From Aulostomus chinensis (lineage: Eukaryota; Chordata; Actinopteri; Syngnathiformes; Aulostomidae), in contig JBBMOA010000001.1 of assembly GCA_037954235.1 (NCBI GenBank), positions 6,710,001-6,774,000 of the forward strand: DNA of 64,000 bases, written 5' to 3'. This document shows, piece after piece, positions 49,695 to 58,400 of this stretch (positions within the stretch are counted from its first letter, which is position 1; each line of letters starts with the position of its first letter). Made by a program: the position numbers and the translations under genes. The notes below the pieces were generated by a model, which saw only the letters and a list, made by a program, of their open reading frames with translations, ran no database searches and was not told the origin of the DNA.

Positions 49695-51020
49695 GACTCA
49701 ACACTGAAATCAGCTGATCTGATCCACATTCTAATGTTTCCTGTCCCTCTTTAGGAGTCAGTGAGAATAGTAGTGTATATAATAATGTATATCCAACCTT
49801 GTAGTATCTTTACAAAACTTTTAGGATTTCTTCTTGTTTCTACTTGTAGTTTTAGTGTCTGGATCTTTTCTTTTGATGTCCTGCTGTCTGCTCTTTGCTT
49901 TTGGAGCTTCCTTCAACAACTACCAGGCCTCCTGGGTACTGTAGGAAACATGGTCAAGTTCTTCTGACTTCTCCAGGAACGTCCTGCTCACATTGGTCTG
50001 TCTTCATTTTGACTCCTCCCACTGCCACAATGACCAGCCTTTATACTCTTGGTGACTGGGGCCCTGGTTGCTGCAGGCCTCAACACCAGCCTGTGGTTGT
50101 GAGCAGGGCAGAACAGAACTGACAGTATCTCCCATGCAGGACCTGGGTCAGCGCCTGGTGCCAGCTGGGGCACCGCTTTAACCTGGACCCCTAGAAGATC
50201 TTCTCCAGGAACTGGCCTTTTTGGTTCCATCAAGGCCTGAGAGGATGGTGAAGAGTGATCCTCCACCAGGCAGCACAGTCAGCAGCAGCCATTTTATTCC
50301 ACTAGAATCAAGTATGAGAGTGACAGACTGGTGAGTACTTGCTAACTGACACTTCCTGTTTTTACTGCTATTCTTCCATGAATGTGCTCATGTTGGCTGG
50401 TCCCCAACCACAGTTTCAAAGCCATGATGACATCTTTCATTAACAATCAGACTTATTTTTTCTCTATTAGGACAAATAAGGTTTCAACTGACATGGCTGG
50501 CCAACGTCCTGGAGTTCATTCAGCCTGGAGAACCAGGTGCTGGTTCCTTCTTTTACCAGGCAGGAACGGGCAGCAGATCCAAGATCAGTAGGTGAAGATG
50601 TCTGCTTTGACTGGTAGGAGGAAAGAGAGCAGGAGAGCTGGTCAGAGACAAAGACAGATCATGAAGGAGTGCTGTATTCTGCTAGCACATGCTAGTGACA
50701 GTCAGAGATCAGGAGTCTCAGCAGGGAAAGATTCATCTCTTATTTCAGAGGACAATTGGACGTTCACTGGAAGACTGTGAATGTTTGAGGGTCAGAGGTG
50801 AAAAGAGGACAAGTGCACCTGTTGTGTGTGATGGGGCGCCAGCATGGAGGAAGTTGTCAAACATTTTGAGCGAAAAAGCGTGAATCTTCAAGTAAAGAAT
50901 TAAAATGATTTAGTTCACAATGAGGTCTCTGTCATAAAACAAAAGGAACAACTGACTCCCTCACCATTTCCACCCTCTTCAACAGATTCACATTTCAAAA
51001 CAACCAGGTTTATTTTGTTC
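49695..51020. other. Intergenic sequence with one duplicon fragment
   Basis: No gene is supported. The part at about 50545-50665 ('accaggcaggaacgggcag', 'gtctgctttgactgg', 'cagagacaaagacag') is a diverged direct relative of 53345-53460, the flank of the initiator-tRNA-like copies. Open frames of 60-90 codons on both strands look random in composition. Confidence 0.55.
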
Positions 51021-51028
51021 CCTTCTTT

Positions 51029-51088
51029 TAGCAGAGGATGGTTTTGATCCATCCACCTCTGGGTTCTGGGCCCAGCACGCTTCCTCTG
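51029..51088 (-). pseudogene. Initiator tRNA-Met-like relic, 5' truncated, CAG anticodon
   Basis: On the minus strand the sequence from the D loop to the 3' end matches initiator tRNA-Met: 'aggaagcgtgctgggcccag', loop ccCAGaa flanked by ctggg and cccag, then 'gatggatcaaaaccatcctctgcta'. The first twelve or so nucleotides, which would form the 5' acceptor strand and D stem, are replaced by unrelated bases. Loop position 36 is G, not T, as in the copies at 53502 and 56981. Downstream flank ('aaataaacctgg') is also shared. It cannot fold as a tRNA. Confidence 0.85.
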
Positions 51089-51185
51089 TAAATCCATATT
51101 TTGGGTTCTGGCTTGTTCTGCTTTTCATTTTGTGTTTGTATTAAAGTTCTGTTGCTGAAAAAAAGACTTTTTTGCCTTTTTAAAA

Positions 51186-51208
51186 ACACACACACACACA
51201 CACACACT
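51186..51208. repeat. (CA)n microsatellite
   Basis: About eleven CA units, preceded by a T-rich/A-rich stretch. Confidence 0.95.
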
Positions 51209-51280
51209 ACAGCCAAGCATATAGAATGATACAGTCTGAGGTGGTTTTGACTGGTCGGCACCAGTGTGCACTGTTTGGCA

Positions 51281-51456
51281 CTGAAGTCATGTGACTGAAG
51301 TCATCCAGTCATGTGACTGAAGTCATCCATTCATGTCAGTGATGTCACTCTGCAGGACTGTCATTGCCGTCTCATTCTAAAAAAGAATCCAGACTCCACC
51401 TGTGGCTCCATGATAACTGATGGACCTCTGGTTGGAGGCTGGACGATGATGTTTGG
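51281..51456. repeat. Inverted partner of 61946-62165
   Basis: The sequence from 'ctgaagtcatgtgactgaag' through 'ccacctgtggctccatgata' to 'gacgatgatgtttgg' is matched in reverse complement at 61946-62165. It includes about two and a half units of the 22-bp minisatellite that is longer in the partner. Confidence 0.9.
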
Positions 51457-51621
51457 TCTTGGGGGGGTTAAGATGGTGGGGCTGTTTCAGTTCTAGTGCT
51501 GAAGGCTTTCACCATGACAGTCAGACTCTCCTCTGTCCTTCATGGTCCCTCAAATGTGCAGTGTGGACCTCACACACTGAAATTTAGCCTGAAAACTCTT
51601 CATGAAAAGCAGTGACTCAGA

Positions 51622-51679
51622 GTCTCTGTGGCGCTCGGCTGTTAACAGAGAGGCTGGTGGTTGGAGCCCCCCAGGGACC
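51622..51679 (+). pseudogene. tRNA-Asn (GTT) relic with D-arm deletion
   Basis: The start 'gtctctgtggcg' and end 'ggttggagcccccc..agggac' match vertebrate tRNA-Asn. The anticodon loop ctGTTaa gives anticodon GTT. About 16 nt between the start of the D stem and the anticodon stem are missing, so the D arm is lost, and the anticodon stem is poorly paired (tcggc with agaga). The B box reads 'ggttggagccc' instead of 'ggttcgagccc'. Not functional. Confidence 0.8.
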
Positions 51680-52110
51680 AGGACCAGGCTCTACTGGTGC
51701 TGAGGACTCTGTTGATCAGCTGCTGAGTTGCTACTTGATGTCAACATTGGTCTGTTTCATCCTGAGTAGTTTGATCCTAGCAGAGTCGCTGCATCGATGA
51801 TCTGAATGTGGACGGACAGACTGACCCTCCACAGCAGACGCCTGTCACAGATCTCTGGATGAGACACTTTGAGGTAAAGCCAGGTTCTGCCAGTCCCACT
51901 CACATGTTTCAATCACATGTTCAGAGATGGGTTTGTTGTTCCTGAATCCATTTCTTATTTTCTGATCACCTTGTGGATTGTTCATCATTCTCCTCATCAC
52001 CATACTTTAGGTTGCAGTACGAACACCTGAGTTAGTCTGGGGTTGCAGGAATCATACAGCATCCAAATAATAGCAGGTTGAAACATTTATTTAAAAGAGT
52101 TTAACATGGT
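51680..52110. other. Intergenic sequence, nothing recognised
   Basis: No tRNA, SINE or convincing open reading frame seen on either strand. Confidence 0.5.
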
Positions 52111-52111
52111 T

Positions 52112-52117
52112 ACACAC

Positions 52118-52148
<31 letters not shown>

Positions 52149-52190
52149 GCCTTTCTTTGGTATAAAATGGTCTGTCACGTTCTCTCACAT
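52112..52190. repeat. (CA)n tract with duplicated flank
   Basis: A (CA)n tract at 52112-52149 (one CG interruption), followed by 'tataaaatggtctgtcacgt', which is the reverse complement of the flank of the (TG)n tract at 46775-46857. The two tracts are inverted copies of one segment. Confidence 0.88.
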
Positions 52191-52461
52191 TGCACAACAA
52201 CACAACAAACAAAGACGGCAGGTCCAGTGTGGTCCTGATAAGACCACTGGACTGCAGGGTCCCAGTATCACTGGTGACAATGGTTTTACCAGCTGGGACC
52301 TTGGACAAGAACTTCTCAGGGGAAACTCATCATGGAGGCTCAGTGAAGAAAACTAGACCTGAGCTGCCTGCTGGAACCTAGCAGGTGAAGGACAGAGCTC
52401 CACCTCTTTAGAGACACCACCACTGTGGGCTCATGTTGGCAAAAGAAGTGGGTCAGTTTTT

Positions 52462-52462
<1 letters not shown>

Positions 52463-52492
<30 letters not shown>
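52463..52492. repeat. (CA)n microsatellite
   Basis: About fifteen CA units. Open frames that include cysteine/valine or threonine/histidine runs here are artefacts of this tract. Confidence 0.97.
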
Positions 52493-52495
<3 letters not shown>

Positions 52496-53145
52496 GATAT
52501 ATATGCCTTTAACTGCTTCAATTACTGCAGGAACCAACCAGAACCATCCAGAACCTGAACCTCTATATCTGATTCTGGGTCTGTTTGTTTCCATAGGCTA
52601 GCACACGGCACAGGTCGGCCTGGTTTCAGAATGTTTCTTGGAATCCTTATTATCAATAAAGTATCAAATATTTTGCATAATAAATGCATGCATGGCCTCA
52701 TATTTTGCCATTTTAACGTGCTTTAAGTTGACGGTGCCCACCTGTCGTGTCAATGTTTCTATGTTTGTCTGTTCTGGTCTGAATGAAAGAGGAGGTTTTC
52801 TTGGTCATGTGACGTGGATGAGAGTTCAACTAGAACTTCCTGCTTCAACAGGATTTGAGTTTGTTGGGATTTTGTCAAAGACACCAACCAAACCTCTGAG
52901 TGGTGCAGATGTCTGCTGCCTCCTCAGAGCAGACTGGAGCTCAGCCTCACTCACCTGTGGGAGCCCCAGCAGAGCCACCGTGTGATGGAGTTTCAGTTTA
53001 GGCTCCAAGGTCCTGGATTGAATTGGTGTTTTGTGTTTTTAGGCCTCCTGGCACCGATGAATGAATGAACCATTGTTCCAGAGGGAGCTGGTGTCAGGTC
53101 AGTCCCTGTTTCTACAAGACCTCCTGCTGCAGAGCCACACTGGGA
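52493..53145. other. Intergenic sequence, nothing recognised
   Basis: No supported gene. A plus-strand frame of 115 codons (52638-52985) and an opposing minus-strand frame overlap each other; neither shows a domain or splice context. Confidence 0.45.
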
Positions 53146-53147
53146 AA

Positions 53148-53183
53148 CATCCATCCATCCATTTTCTTCCTCTTATCCTGTTT

Positions 53184-53215
<32 letters not shown>
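53148..53215 (-). mobile_element. SINE tail fragment plus (TG)n
   Basis: 'catccatccatccattttct' is the reverse complement of the ATGGATGG tail of the SINE family. It runs into a (TG)n tract at 53189-53215. Only the tail remains. Confidence 0.7.
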
Positions 53216-53420
53216 CAAGTCAAGTCTCAACAAAGTTCTCTCATGACTCTTTCCAAGCAGAGCAGGTCCAGCACCAAACTGCTTCAATGAACCTACACCC
53301 AACAATTCTCCACCAGCAGCACATCCTGCAACAGTGGTGATGAAAACCTTCCTTTTAACAGGCAGGAACGTCGAGCAGATCCAGGATCAGTGGGGACGGA
53401 CGTCTGCTTTGACTGGTTGG
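53211..53420 (+). repeat. Dispersed segment present in three copies
   Basis: The segment ('caagtcaagtc..', 'ctcatgactctttcc', 'gagcaggtccagcaccaaac', 'ccttttaacaggcaggaa', 'gatccaggatcagtggggac') recurs directly at 58771-58985 and inverted at about 55605-55825. Its 'tcaagtcaagtc' start resembles a teleost dispersed-repeat end, but I cannot name the family. Confidence 0.8.
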
Positions 53421-53694
53421 GGGGAAAGAGAACAGAAGAGCAGGGCAGAGACAAAGACAGAGAATGCTCTCCTAAAACAAGGACTGTTCAGTCAATGGTA
53501 GAGCAGAGAGGTGCAGAGGAAGCGTGCTGGGCCCAGAACCCAGAGGTCGATGGATCAAAACCATCCTCTGCTAGAAGAAGAAAAATAAAATGAACCTGCA
53601 TCTTTAGAAATGTGTGTCTGTTAAAAAGAGGTTCATAAGGATTTTGTCTTCCTCCACAATCACCAACCATTGTGAGAGTTAACAACAGTCCACT
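53411..53694 (+). repeat. Initiator-tRNA-like duplicon, copy 1
   Basis: Direct copy of 56899-57174 at offset 3479: shared flank 'ggactgttcagtc', the tRNA-like gene, the A-rich stretch 'gaaaaataaaatgaacc' and 'caccaaccattgtgagagtt'. Flanks and gene are duplicated together. Confidence 0.9.
53502..53573 (+). tRNA. Initiator tRNA-Met-like gene with CAG anticodon (copy 1)
   Basis: A 72-nt cloverleaf of initiator-Met type. The acceptor stem agcagag pairs with ctctgct, keeping the A1-T72 pair. The anticodon stem is ctggg/cccag, with the three G-C pairs typical of initiators. The loop is ccCAGaa, so the anticodon reads CAG (cognate to the leucine codon CUG) where initiator tRNA has CAT. The T arm is gatgg-atcaaaa-ccatc, keeping A54 but with one change from the usual atcgaaa. 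The D stem is gtgc/gcgt with wobble pairs. It is followed by 'gaagaagaaaaataaaatg', with no T-run terminator. More altered than the 56981 copy, so possibly a pseudogene. Confidence 0.82.
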
Positions 53695-53818
53695 TTCTGA
53701 CTGAAGCAAAAGTAGACTTCAAAAGGTTTTTCTGATTCAACATAGCAGCTAAATTTCCATTTCCATTTCCTGAACAGGACAGGTTAAAAAAAGGGAATGT
53801 CATGACCAAACTGGGAAA

Positions 53819-53914
53819 CATCCATCCATCCATTTTCTTCAACTTATCCTGTTTAGGGTTGTGTGTGTGGGAGGGGTGAGGGGGGTGGGGTGGGGGGTGG
53901 GCTGGAGCCTATCA
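53819..53914 (-). mobile_element. SINE 3' fragment, minus strand
   Basis: The 'tccatccatccattttcttc' tail is followed by the G-rich linker and 'gggctggagcctatca', the reverse complement of the SINE 3' end ('gataggctccagcc'). The rest of the element is missing. Confidence 0.75.
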
Positions 53915-53959
53915 ATGTGAAACATTTGAAATTCAGATCCCTTCTTCTTTTCCTGCTCC

Positions 53960-54031
53960 AGCAGAGTGGCTCAGCAGAAGAGAGCTGGGCCCAAAACCAA
54001 GAGGTCAATGGATTGAAACCATGCTTTGCTA
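53960..54031 (+). pseudogene. Initiator tRNA-Met-like relic with CAA in the anticodon position
   Basis: A 72-nt relative of the initiator-like copies, more diverged. The acceptor stem agcagag with ctttgct has one mismatch or wobble, and the D loop is altered ('ctcagcagaagagag'). The anticodon stem ctggg faces ccaag and is no longer fully paired; the loop reads ccCAAaa. The T arm 'aatggattgaaaccatg' is damaged in the loop. It is most likely inactive. Confidence 0.8.
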
Positions 54032-54090
54032 AAAGAACAAATAAAATGAACCACAACCAGGCTCTACAATCAGTACCCCCCCCCCCCCCA

Positions 54091-54443
54091 ATCTGGGAGC
54101 GAAGGTTTGCACCTACAGCTCTTAAGGAGCTTCCTTGGGCCACTCTCCCCTTTTGGCTCCACCCCCTTTAAGGAAACCACCAGGAAGAGGTGAGGACTGA
54201 CGTGACGACTGAAACTGCCACATTTACATGAGACAAACTAGACAAACACTAAATACCAGGCCTTGCACAGTGATTCCCACTGACTGACACTGGGGTCTTC
54301 ATTTTCCACAGGCAGGATGGCCGGTCCCCCTGTGCTTCCCAGGTCCCTCCCTGGAACACATGGCATAGAAAATGTTTCACTTGTTTGCTGATTCAATAAA
54401 CCTGACCATTAACATGTGTGTGTGCCTCTAATTTACATAAACT
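54091..54443 (+). repeat. 353-bp segment with exon/intron-like layout, copy 1
   Basis: This segment is directly repeated at 57915-58267, the same length and nearly identical (offset 3824). It holds 'ccctttaagg', a donor-like 'gaagag/gtgaggactg' (near 54187), a polypyrimidine stretch with acceptor 'cattttccacag' (54313), an ATG context 'caggatggcc', and an AATAAA near 54396. The ATG frame in the second part is only 16 codons; a second frame gives about 28 codons. It could be the end of a small spliced gene or a transcript-derived element. Function unknown. Confidence 0.7.
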
Positions 54444-54596
54444 GTTAATACCAAGACAAATGCTACCTTCAATTAATCATTTATGTCATGGAACCCTTGG
54501 TCTCCATTACATTGGTCAACCAGAGAAGCTTCAACTGGTGACGCTCATTCAACCATGATGAAGGTCAAGGTGCATTATCTGCTGTGCTCCTGAACA

Positions 54597-54669
54597 GGGG
54601 AATTAGCTCAAATGGTAGAGCGCTCGCTTAGCATGTGAGAGGTAGAGGGATCGATGCCCTCATTCTCCA
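54597..54669 (+). tRNA. trnA-AGC: tRNA-Ala (AGC)
   Basis: A complete 73-nt cloverleaf. The acceptor stem ggggaat pairs with attctcc (one G-T), with discriminator A. The D arm is 'agctcaaatggtagagc'. The anticodon stem is ctcgc/gtgag (one G-T) with loop ttAGCat, anticodon AGC (inosine at 34 after editing in eukaryotes), reading GCU/GCC/GCA. The T arm is gaggg-atcgatg-ccctc, fully paired, with B box 'ggatcgatgcc'. It lies near the outer end of the left inverted-repeat arm; the right arm has a decayed partner at 59903-59975. No TTTT within about 40 nt downstream. Confidence 0.92.
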
Positions 54670-55251
54670 GAATACTTTAACTTGTTCTGTTGATCAGAGG
54701 AGCTGCTGGGTGATGAATGCTGATGTTTGTCCACTGGTGTGATAAAGTGTCACCCTGTTACTGAGATGTGAATGAACACCTGCTCAGGTCAAAGCTGCAA
54801 TCAAACCAGGGACTCTGAACCACACACAGTGAAGGAGTTTGTTATCAAGATTTATGGCAGCTTTGAAACTTCCCACCATCTCCTGAATGTGGAGCAACTT
54901 GTCCTGCCAAAACTGTCCCCTCTTCCATCCTTAATAACACCTGTCCTGACTGGCAATCACGCTGGGCTGCAGCGGTGAAAGCGCTGAATGCAGCCAGGAT
55001 ACACAATGACTCAAGCAACACAGGAATCTGTTGACTCAGCTGGAGAAGCAGAGGGTCCACCAAGACCAGCAGACACCTTCATTCTTGATTCTTGATTTCA
55101 AGGGCAGCCCCTTGAGATGTACCATCTCATTTTGGAGGGGGTCCTGACAAATAATGACCAACAATACAACAATAATAAAAGTAGATTCTATTTTCAACAC
55201 AAGGACACACACATCATACACCCAGGTACAGGCCAACAATGTTCCCCAAAG

Positions 55252-55268
55252 CCCCCCCCCCCCCCCCC
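55252..55268. repeat. Poly-C tract
   Basis: Seventeen consecutive C, mirrored by a G run at 59323-59341 in the other arm. Such runs are prone to length change and sequencing error. Confidence 0.95.
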
Positions 55269-56403
55269 ATCCAGTATTATACAAAGTATGATCAGAGATC
55301 CCACTACAGAAAAGGAGTGGGCCTGTGTTCACATACGCATACATTTAAACACCCATCTAAATAAATACTGCTTCCATGCACCATTAAAGTACACAATGCA
55401 TATTCATACACAAATATCCACATATTTACAGTACAGAGAACAAACAAGAACAAGTAGAGAGTGAATCCTGGAGAGAAAAGGGGAGGTGCATCAGAAACGA
55501 GAGCAGATGTTTGAAAATGCTTGATGATTTGAAGATGAGAAAGGAAGAGAGAGACCCAAGTGAGGAGGAAAGGTTGTTCCAATCTGATGGAGCTTTAAAT
55601 ACAACCGGTCAAAGCAGGAGGCCGTCCCCACTGATCCTGGATCTGCTCGACGTTCCTGCCTGTTAAAAGGAAGGTTTTCATCACCACTGTTGCAGGATGT
55701 CCTGCTGGTGGAGAACTGTTGGGTGGAGGTTCATTGAAGCAGTTTGGTGCTGGACCTGCTCTACTAGTAAAGAGTCACGAGAGAACTTTTGTTGTGATTT
55801 GGTTCTAACAAATAAAATGACTTGACTTGATTTGGTGCCTCAGGAGGAGAAAATTTGGGCACAAAAGTTGGAGTGTTTGTGGAGGTTGTGGATCAAAGTT
55901 CTATTTATATACAACACATAAAATCAAACAATGTGAAGCAGGCTAATGAACAATAAATCAAATATAAAAATGCTTTATTTTAAGATCTAGAATATCTTGT
56001 GAATATCTGGAGCTTCATTCCAGCAGCAGACCTCCTCAGGTGATGACTTCATATTTGACATGTTTACCATTCAATGAGACTCATTGTCAGTCCATTGAAA
56101 TCTACTGGTGTTCCTGGTGAGTTGATTTAACAACATGAGCTGACAGAATCTACGTTCAGGTAGGAACCACCACATCCAGGGGTCTGGACCTTTGAGCAGG
56201 CAGAGCCATCAAAGTAGCAGACTAAGCTAGCAGACATTAGCATTGAGAAGAAACTGATACCTGAGCCTACTTTTGGGTCTGGTCAGGTGATGACACAATA
56301 ATATGACATCATTGTCAGACTGACGCCTGCTCAACACTGACCAAACACTGCCCTATTGCATCGTGGGAAATTTCTGCTTGGCTTGTGTCCATCAATCTCA
56401 TGC

Positions 56404-56474
56404 TGCCGTGACCCGGATTCGAACCGGGTTGCTGCGGTCACAACACAGAGTACTAACCACTCTAGGATCAGAGC
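56404..56474 (-). tRNA. trnH-GUG: tRNA-His (GTG), one acceptor mismatch
   Basis: On the minus strand the sequence matches tRNA-His: a D arm like 'agagtggttagtactct', an anticodon stem ctgtg/cgcag with loop ttGTGac, anticodon GTG, and a T arm cccgg-ttcgaat-ccggg with canonical B box 'ggttcgaatcc'. The acceptor strands gctctga and tcacggc have a C-C mismatch at position 4 and a T-G at 3, and the variable loop is one C shorter than usual. It lies in the spacer of the inverted repeat. It may be a lightly decayed gene; no TTTT follows within about 35 nt. Confidence 0.82.
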
Positions 56475-56898
56475 CTCCTCAACAGCAGCTTGAGCTTCTA
56501 TGTCTTTGTCTCATTGAGTGTTGCGGCGAACAGCTGTTGAACAGCTGATGCGCGACTGCGGCGGCCCCTGATGCAGGAGACGGGCCAGGCCCCGTTCAGA
56601 AGGTGGTGGATATTATTCTTGGTGTTTTTAGGGCATGTTCCCACCCATCTTCACGTGGGTGACAAAAATGGATTTTTTGTAAAGATTTCGGCGCGAGTTC
56701 GGCCTGTCAAATCCTGATCGGGGCCAGTTTGGTTGTGTTGTCTGCAGCGCCTGGCGCGCTCAGCGGGAGCGAGTCCGATCATTATAAAGGTGGGTCAAAC
56801 AATTTAGGTTGAGACGAAGGACGGCACGAGCAGAGCAGACGCAGGTCTTCATTCCACCCGCAGAGCTGTAGAGCATGTATCATGTCAAGGACTAAATG
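56475..56898. other. GC-richer spacer sequence
   Basis: Part of the inverted-repeat spacer (about 56520-56860) is richer in CpG than its surroundings ('gatgcgcgactgcggcggcc', 'gcgcctggcgcgctcagcgg'). No gene recognised. It could be a promoter-like fragment or mobile-element piece. Confidence 0.4.
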
Positions 56899-57174
56899 AG
56901 GGGAAAGAGAGCAGGAGAGCAGGGCAGAGACAAACACAGAGAATGCTCTTCTACAACAAGGACTGTTCAGTCGATGGTAGAGCAGAGTGGCGCAGAGGAA
57001 GCGTGCTGGGCCCAGAACCCAGAGGTCGATGGATCGAAACCATCCTCTGCTAGAAGAAGAAAAATAAAATGAACCAGTGTCTTTAGAAATGTGTGTCTGT
57101 TAAAAAGAGGTTCATAAGGATTTTTTCTTCCTCCACAATCACCAACCATTGTGAGAGTTAACAACAGTCCACTT
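56899..57174 (+). repeat. Initiator-tRNA-like duplicon, copy 2
   Basis: Direct copy of 53411-53694 (see there). Similarity stops just after 'aacaacagtccact' at about 57174. Confidence 0.9.
56981..57052 (+). tRNA. Initiator tRNA-Met-like gene with CAG anticodon (copy 2, intact fold)
   Basis: The best-preserved initiator-like copy, 72 nt. The acceptor stem agcagag/ctctgct is fully paired, with A1-T72. The D arm is gcgc...gcgt. The anticodon stem ctggg/cccag retains the three G-C pairs. The T arm gatgg-atcgaaa-ccatc keeps A54 and A60 and the 'ggatcgaaacc' B box. All these are identity features of eukaryotic initiator tRNA. The loop reads ccCAGaa, so position 36 is G and the anticodon is CAG rather than CAT. 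One D-loop base also differs (agaggaa for agcggaa). No T-run terminator follows within about 50 nt. Either a pseudogene with a preserved fold or an initiator-type tRNA matching CUG. Confidence 0.88.
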
Positions 57175-57345
57175 CTCACACACACAAACACACAGAGTCC
57201 TACTGACTAACCCATGTTTTTCTTCACTTAAACCACCACTGGAGTATTGAAAGAGATTGCATGAGACACCATCAACTTAAATTAAAAACCCCTGACTGCC
57301 TTTAATTCCCTCCTGGCTGCAGGAAATTAGACAGACCAGCCCATA

Positions 57346-57730
57346 GCGGGGCTGCACGGTGGTGCAGTGGTCAGCACTGTGTCCTCATAGCAAGAAGGTC
57401 CCGGGTTCGAGTCCCGGCTCGGGCGTGGGATCTTTCTGTGTGGAGTCTCCATGTTCTCCCCGGGCCTGCGTGGGTTCTCTCCAGGTACTCCGGCTTCCTC
57501 CCACTGTCCAAAGACATGGACATTAGGGGACTAGGCTGATTGATACTCTAAATTGACTGTAGGTGTGACTGTGAGTGTGAATGTTTGTTCGTCTCTATGT
57601 GTTGGCCCTGCGATGGACTGGCGACCTGTCCAGGGTGAACCCCGCCTCTCGCCCGTAGATGCTGGGATAGGCTCCAGCCCCCCCCGCGACCCTTACTAGT
57701 AAGGAATAAGCAGAAGATGATGATGGATGG
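57346..57730 (+). mobile_element. Near full-length tRNA-headed SINE
   Basis: The head 'gcacggtggtgcagtggtca' with B box 'gggttcgagtccc' resembles a tRNA. The body carries 'tccatgttctccccg', 'tgcgtgggttctctcc', 'ctccggcttcctcccactgt', 'tctaaattgactgtaggtg', 'gcgatggactggcgacctgt' and 'gctgggataggctccagcc', and it ends in the 'gatgatgatggatgg' tail. This is the well-known teleost tRNA-derived SINE layout (V-SINE/AFC-like by pattern). It interrupts the second copy of the tRNA duplicon, where the sequence matching 53700-54040 is missing, so the insertion came with or after a deletion. Non-coding. Confidence 0.88.
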
Positions 57731-57734
57731 CCCA

Positions 57735-57914
57735 CAGAGTGGAGGTGAGACCACAACCATGCTCTACAATCAATATTTACATCAAACCAGCACCATCTCA
57801 ACAACTGAATCTGACTAAATATATACATGATTCCAGACTACTACACCAACTCAATAATACATCCACATGCATAATCATTCAATGAACCTCGCCTGTGATT
57901 GTACCCCCTCCCCC
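57735..57914. other. Duplicon remnant between SINE and 353-bp repeat
   Basis: 'accacaaccatgctctacaa' at about 57751 matches 54050-54070 ('accacaaccaggctctacaa'), but the next 110 bp (57775-57900) have no counterpart in the first copy. Nothing else recognised. Confidence 0.55.
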
Positions 57915-58267
57915 ATCTGGGAGCAAACGTTTGCACCTACAGCTCTTAAGGAGCTTCCTTGGGCCACTCTCCCCTTTTGGCTCCACCCCCTTTAAGGAAA
58001 CCACCAGGAAGAGGTGAGGACTGACGTGACGACTGAAACTGCCACATTTACATGAGACAAACTAGATCAACACTAAATACCAGGCCTTGCACACTGATTA
58101 CCACTGACTGACACTGGGGTCTTCATTTTCCACAGGCAGGATGGCCGGCCCCCCTGTGCTTCCCAGGTCCCTCCCCAGAACACATGGCATAGAAAATGTT
58201 TCACTTGTTTGCTGATTCAATAAACCTCACCATTAACATGTGTGTGTGCCTCTAATTTACATAAACT
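57915..58267 (+). repeat. 353-bp segment with exon/intron-like layout, copy 2
   Basis: Same length as 54091-54443 and nearly identical, including the donor-like, acceptor-like and AATAAA motifs. Differences are single bases (for example 'ccttgcacactgattacc' for 'cagtgattccc'). Confidence 0.72.
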
Positions 58268-58400
58268 TAGTCTGCTACTTTGATGGCTCTGCCTGCTCAA
58301 AGGTCCAGACCCAAAAGTAGACTCAGGTATCAGTTTCTTCTCAATGCTCATGTCTGCTAGCTTAGTCTGCTACTTTGATGGCTCTGCCTGCTCAAAGGTC
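58266..58400 (+). repeat. Local direct duplication at the inner edge of the right arm
   Basis: The string starting 'cttagtctgctactttgatg' and ending 'aaggtccagaccc' occurs at about 58266-58312 and again at about 58361-58407. The second belongs to the arm proper; the first is an extra copy at the arm/spacer junction, a scar of the rearrangement. Confidence 0.85.

Larger units (their letters stand above)
54515..56283 (+). repeat. Left arm of ~1.75-kb inverted repeat
   Basis: The reverse complement of 58304-60055 over nearly the whole length, with small indels. Anchors are 'ctggtgacgctcat' (tRNA side), the tRNA-Ala gene, 'gagaagcagagggtccacca', a C run of 17 (G run in the partner), 'catccagtattatacaaagt', 'aacacataaaatcaaacaat' and, at the inner end, 'cttttgggtctgg'. 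The arms are separated by about 2.0 kb holding a tRNA-His, an initiator-like tRNA, a SINE and the second 353-bp copy. Frames up to 115 codons within the arm are mirrored in the partner and are not convincing genes. Confidence 0.92.

Noticed and set aside
52087..53340. Open frames containing cysteine-valine or threonine-histidine runs
   Set aside because: They are translations of (CA)n/(TG)n tracts and appear on both strands.
57346..57420. SINE head as an independent tRNA gene
   Set aside because: The B box is good, but no proper anticodon stem or acceptor stem forms, and the sequence continues into a SINE body.
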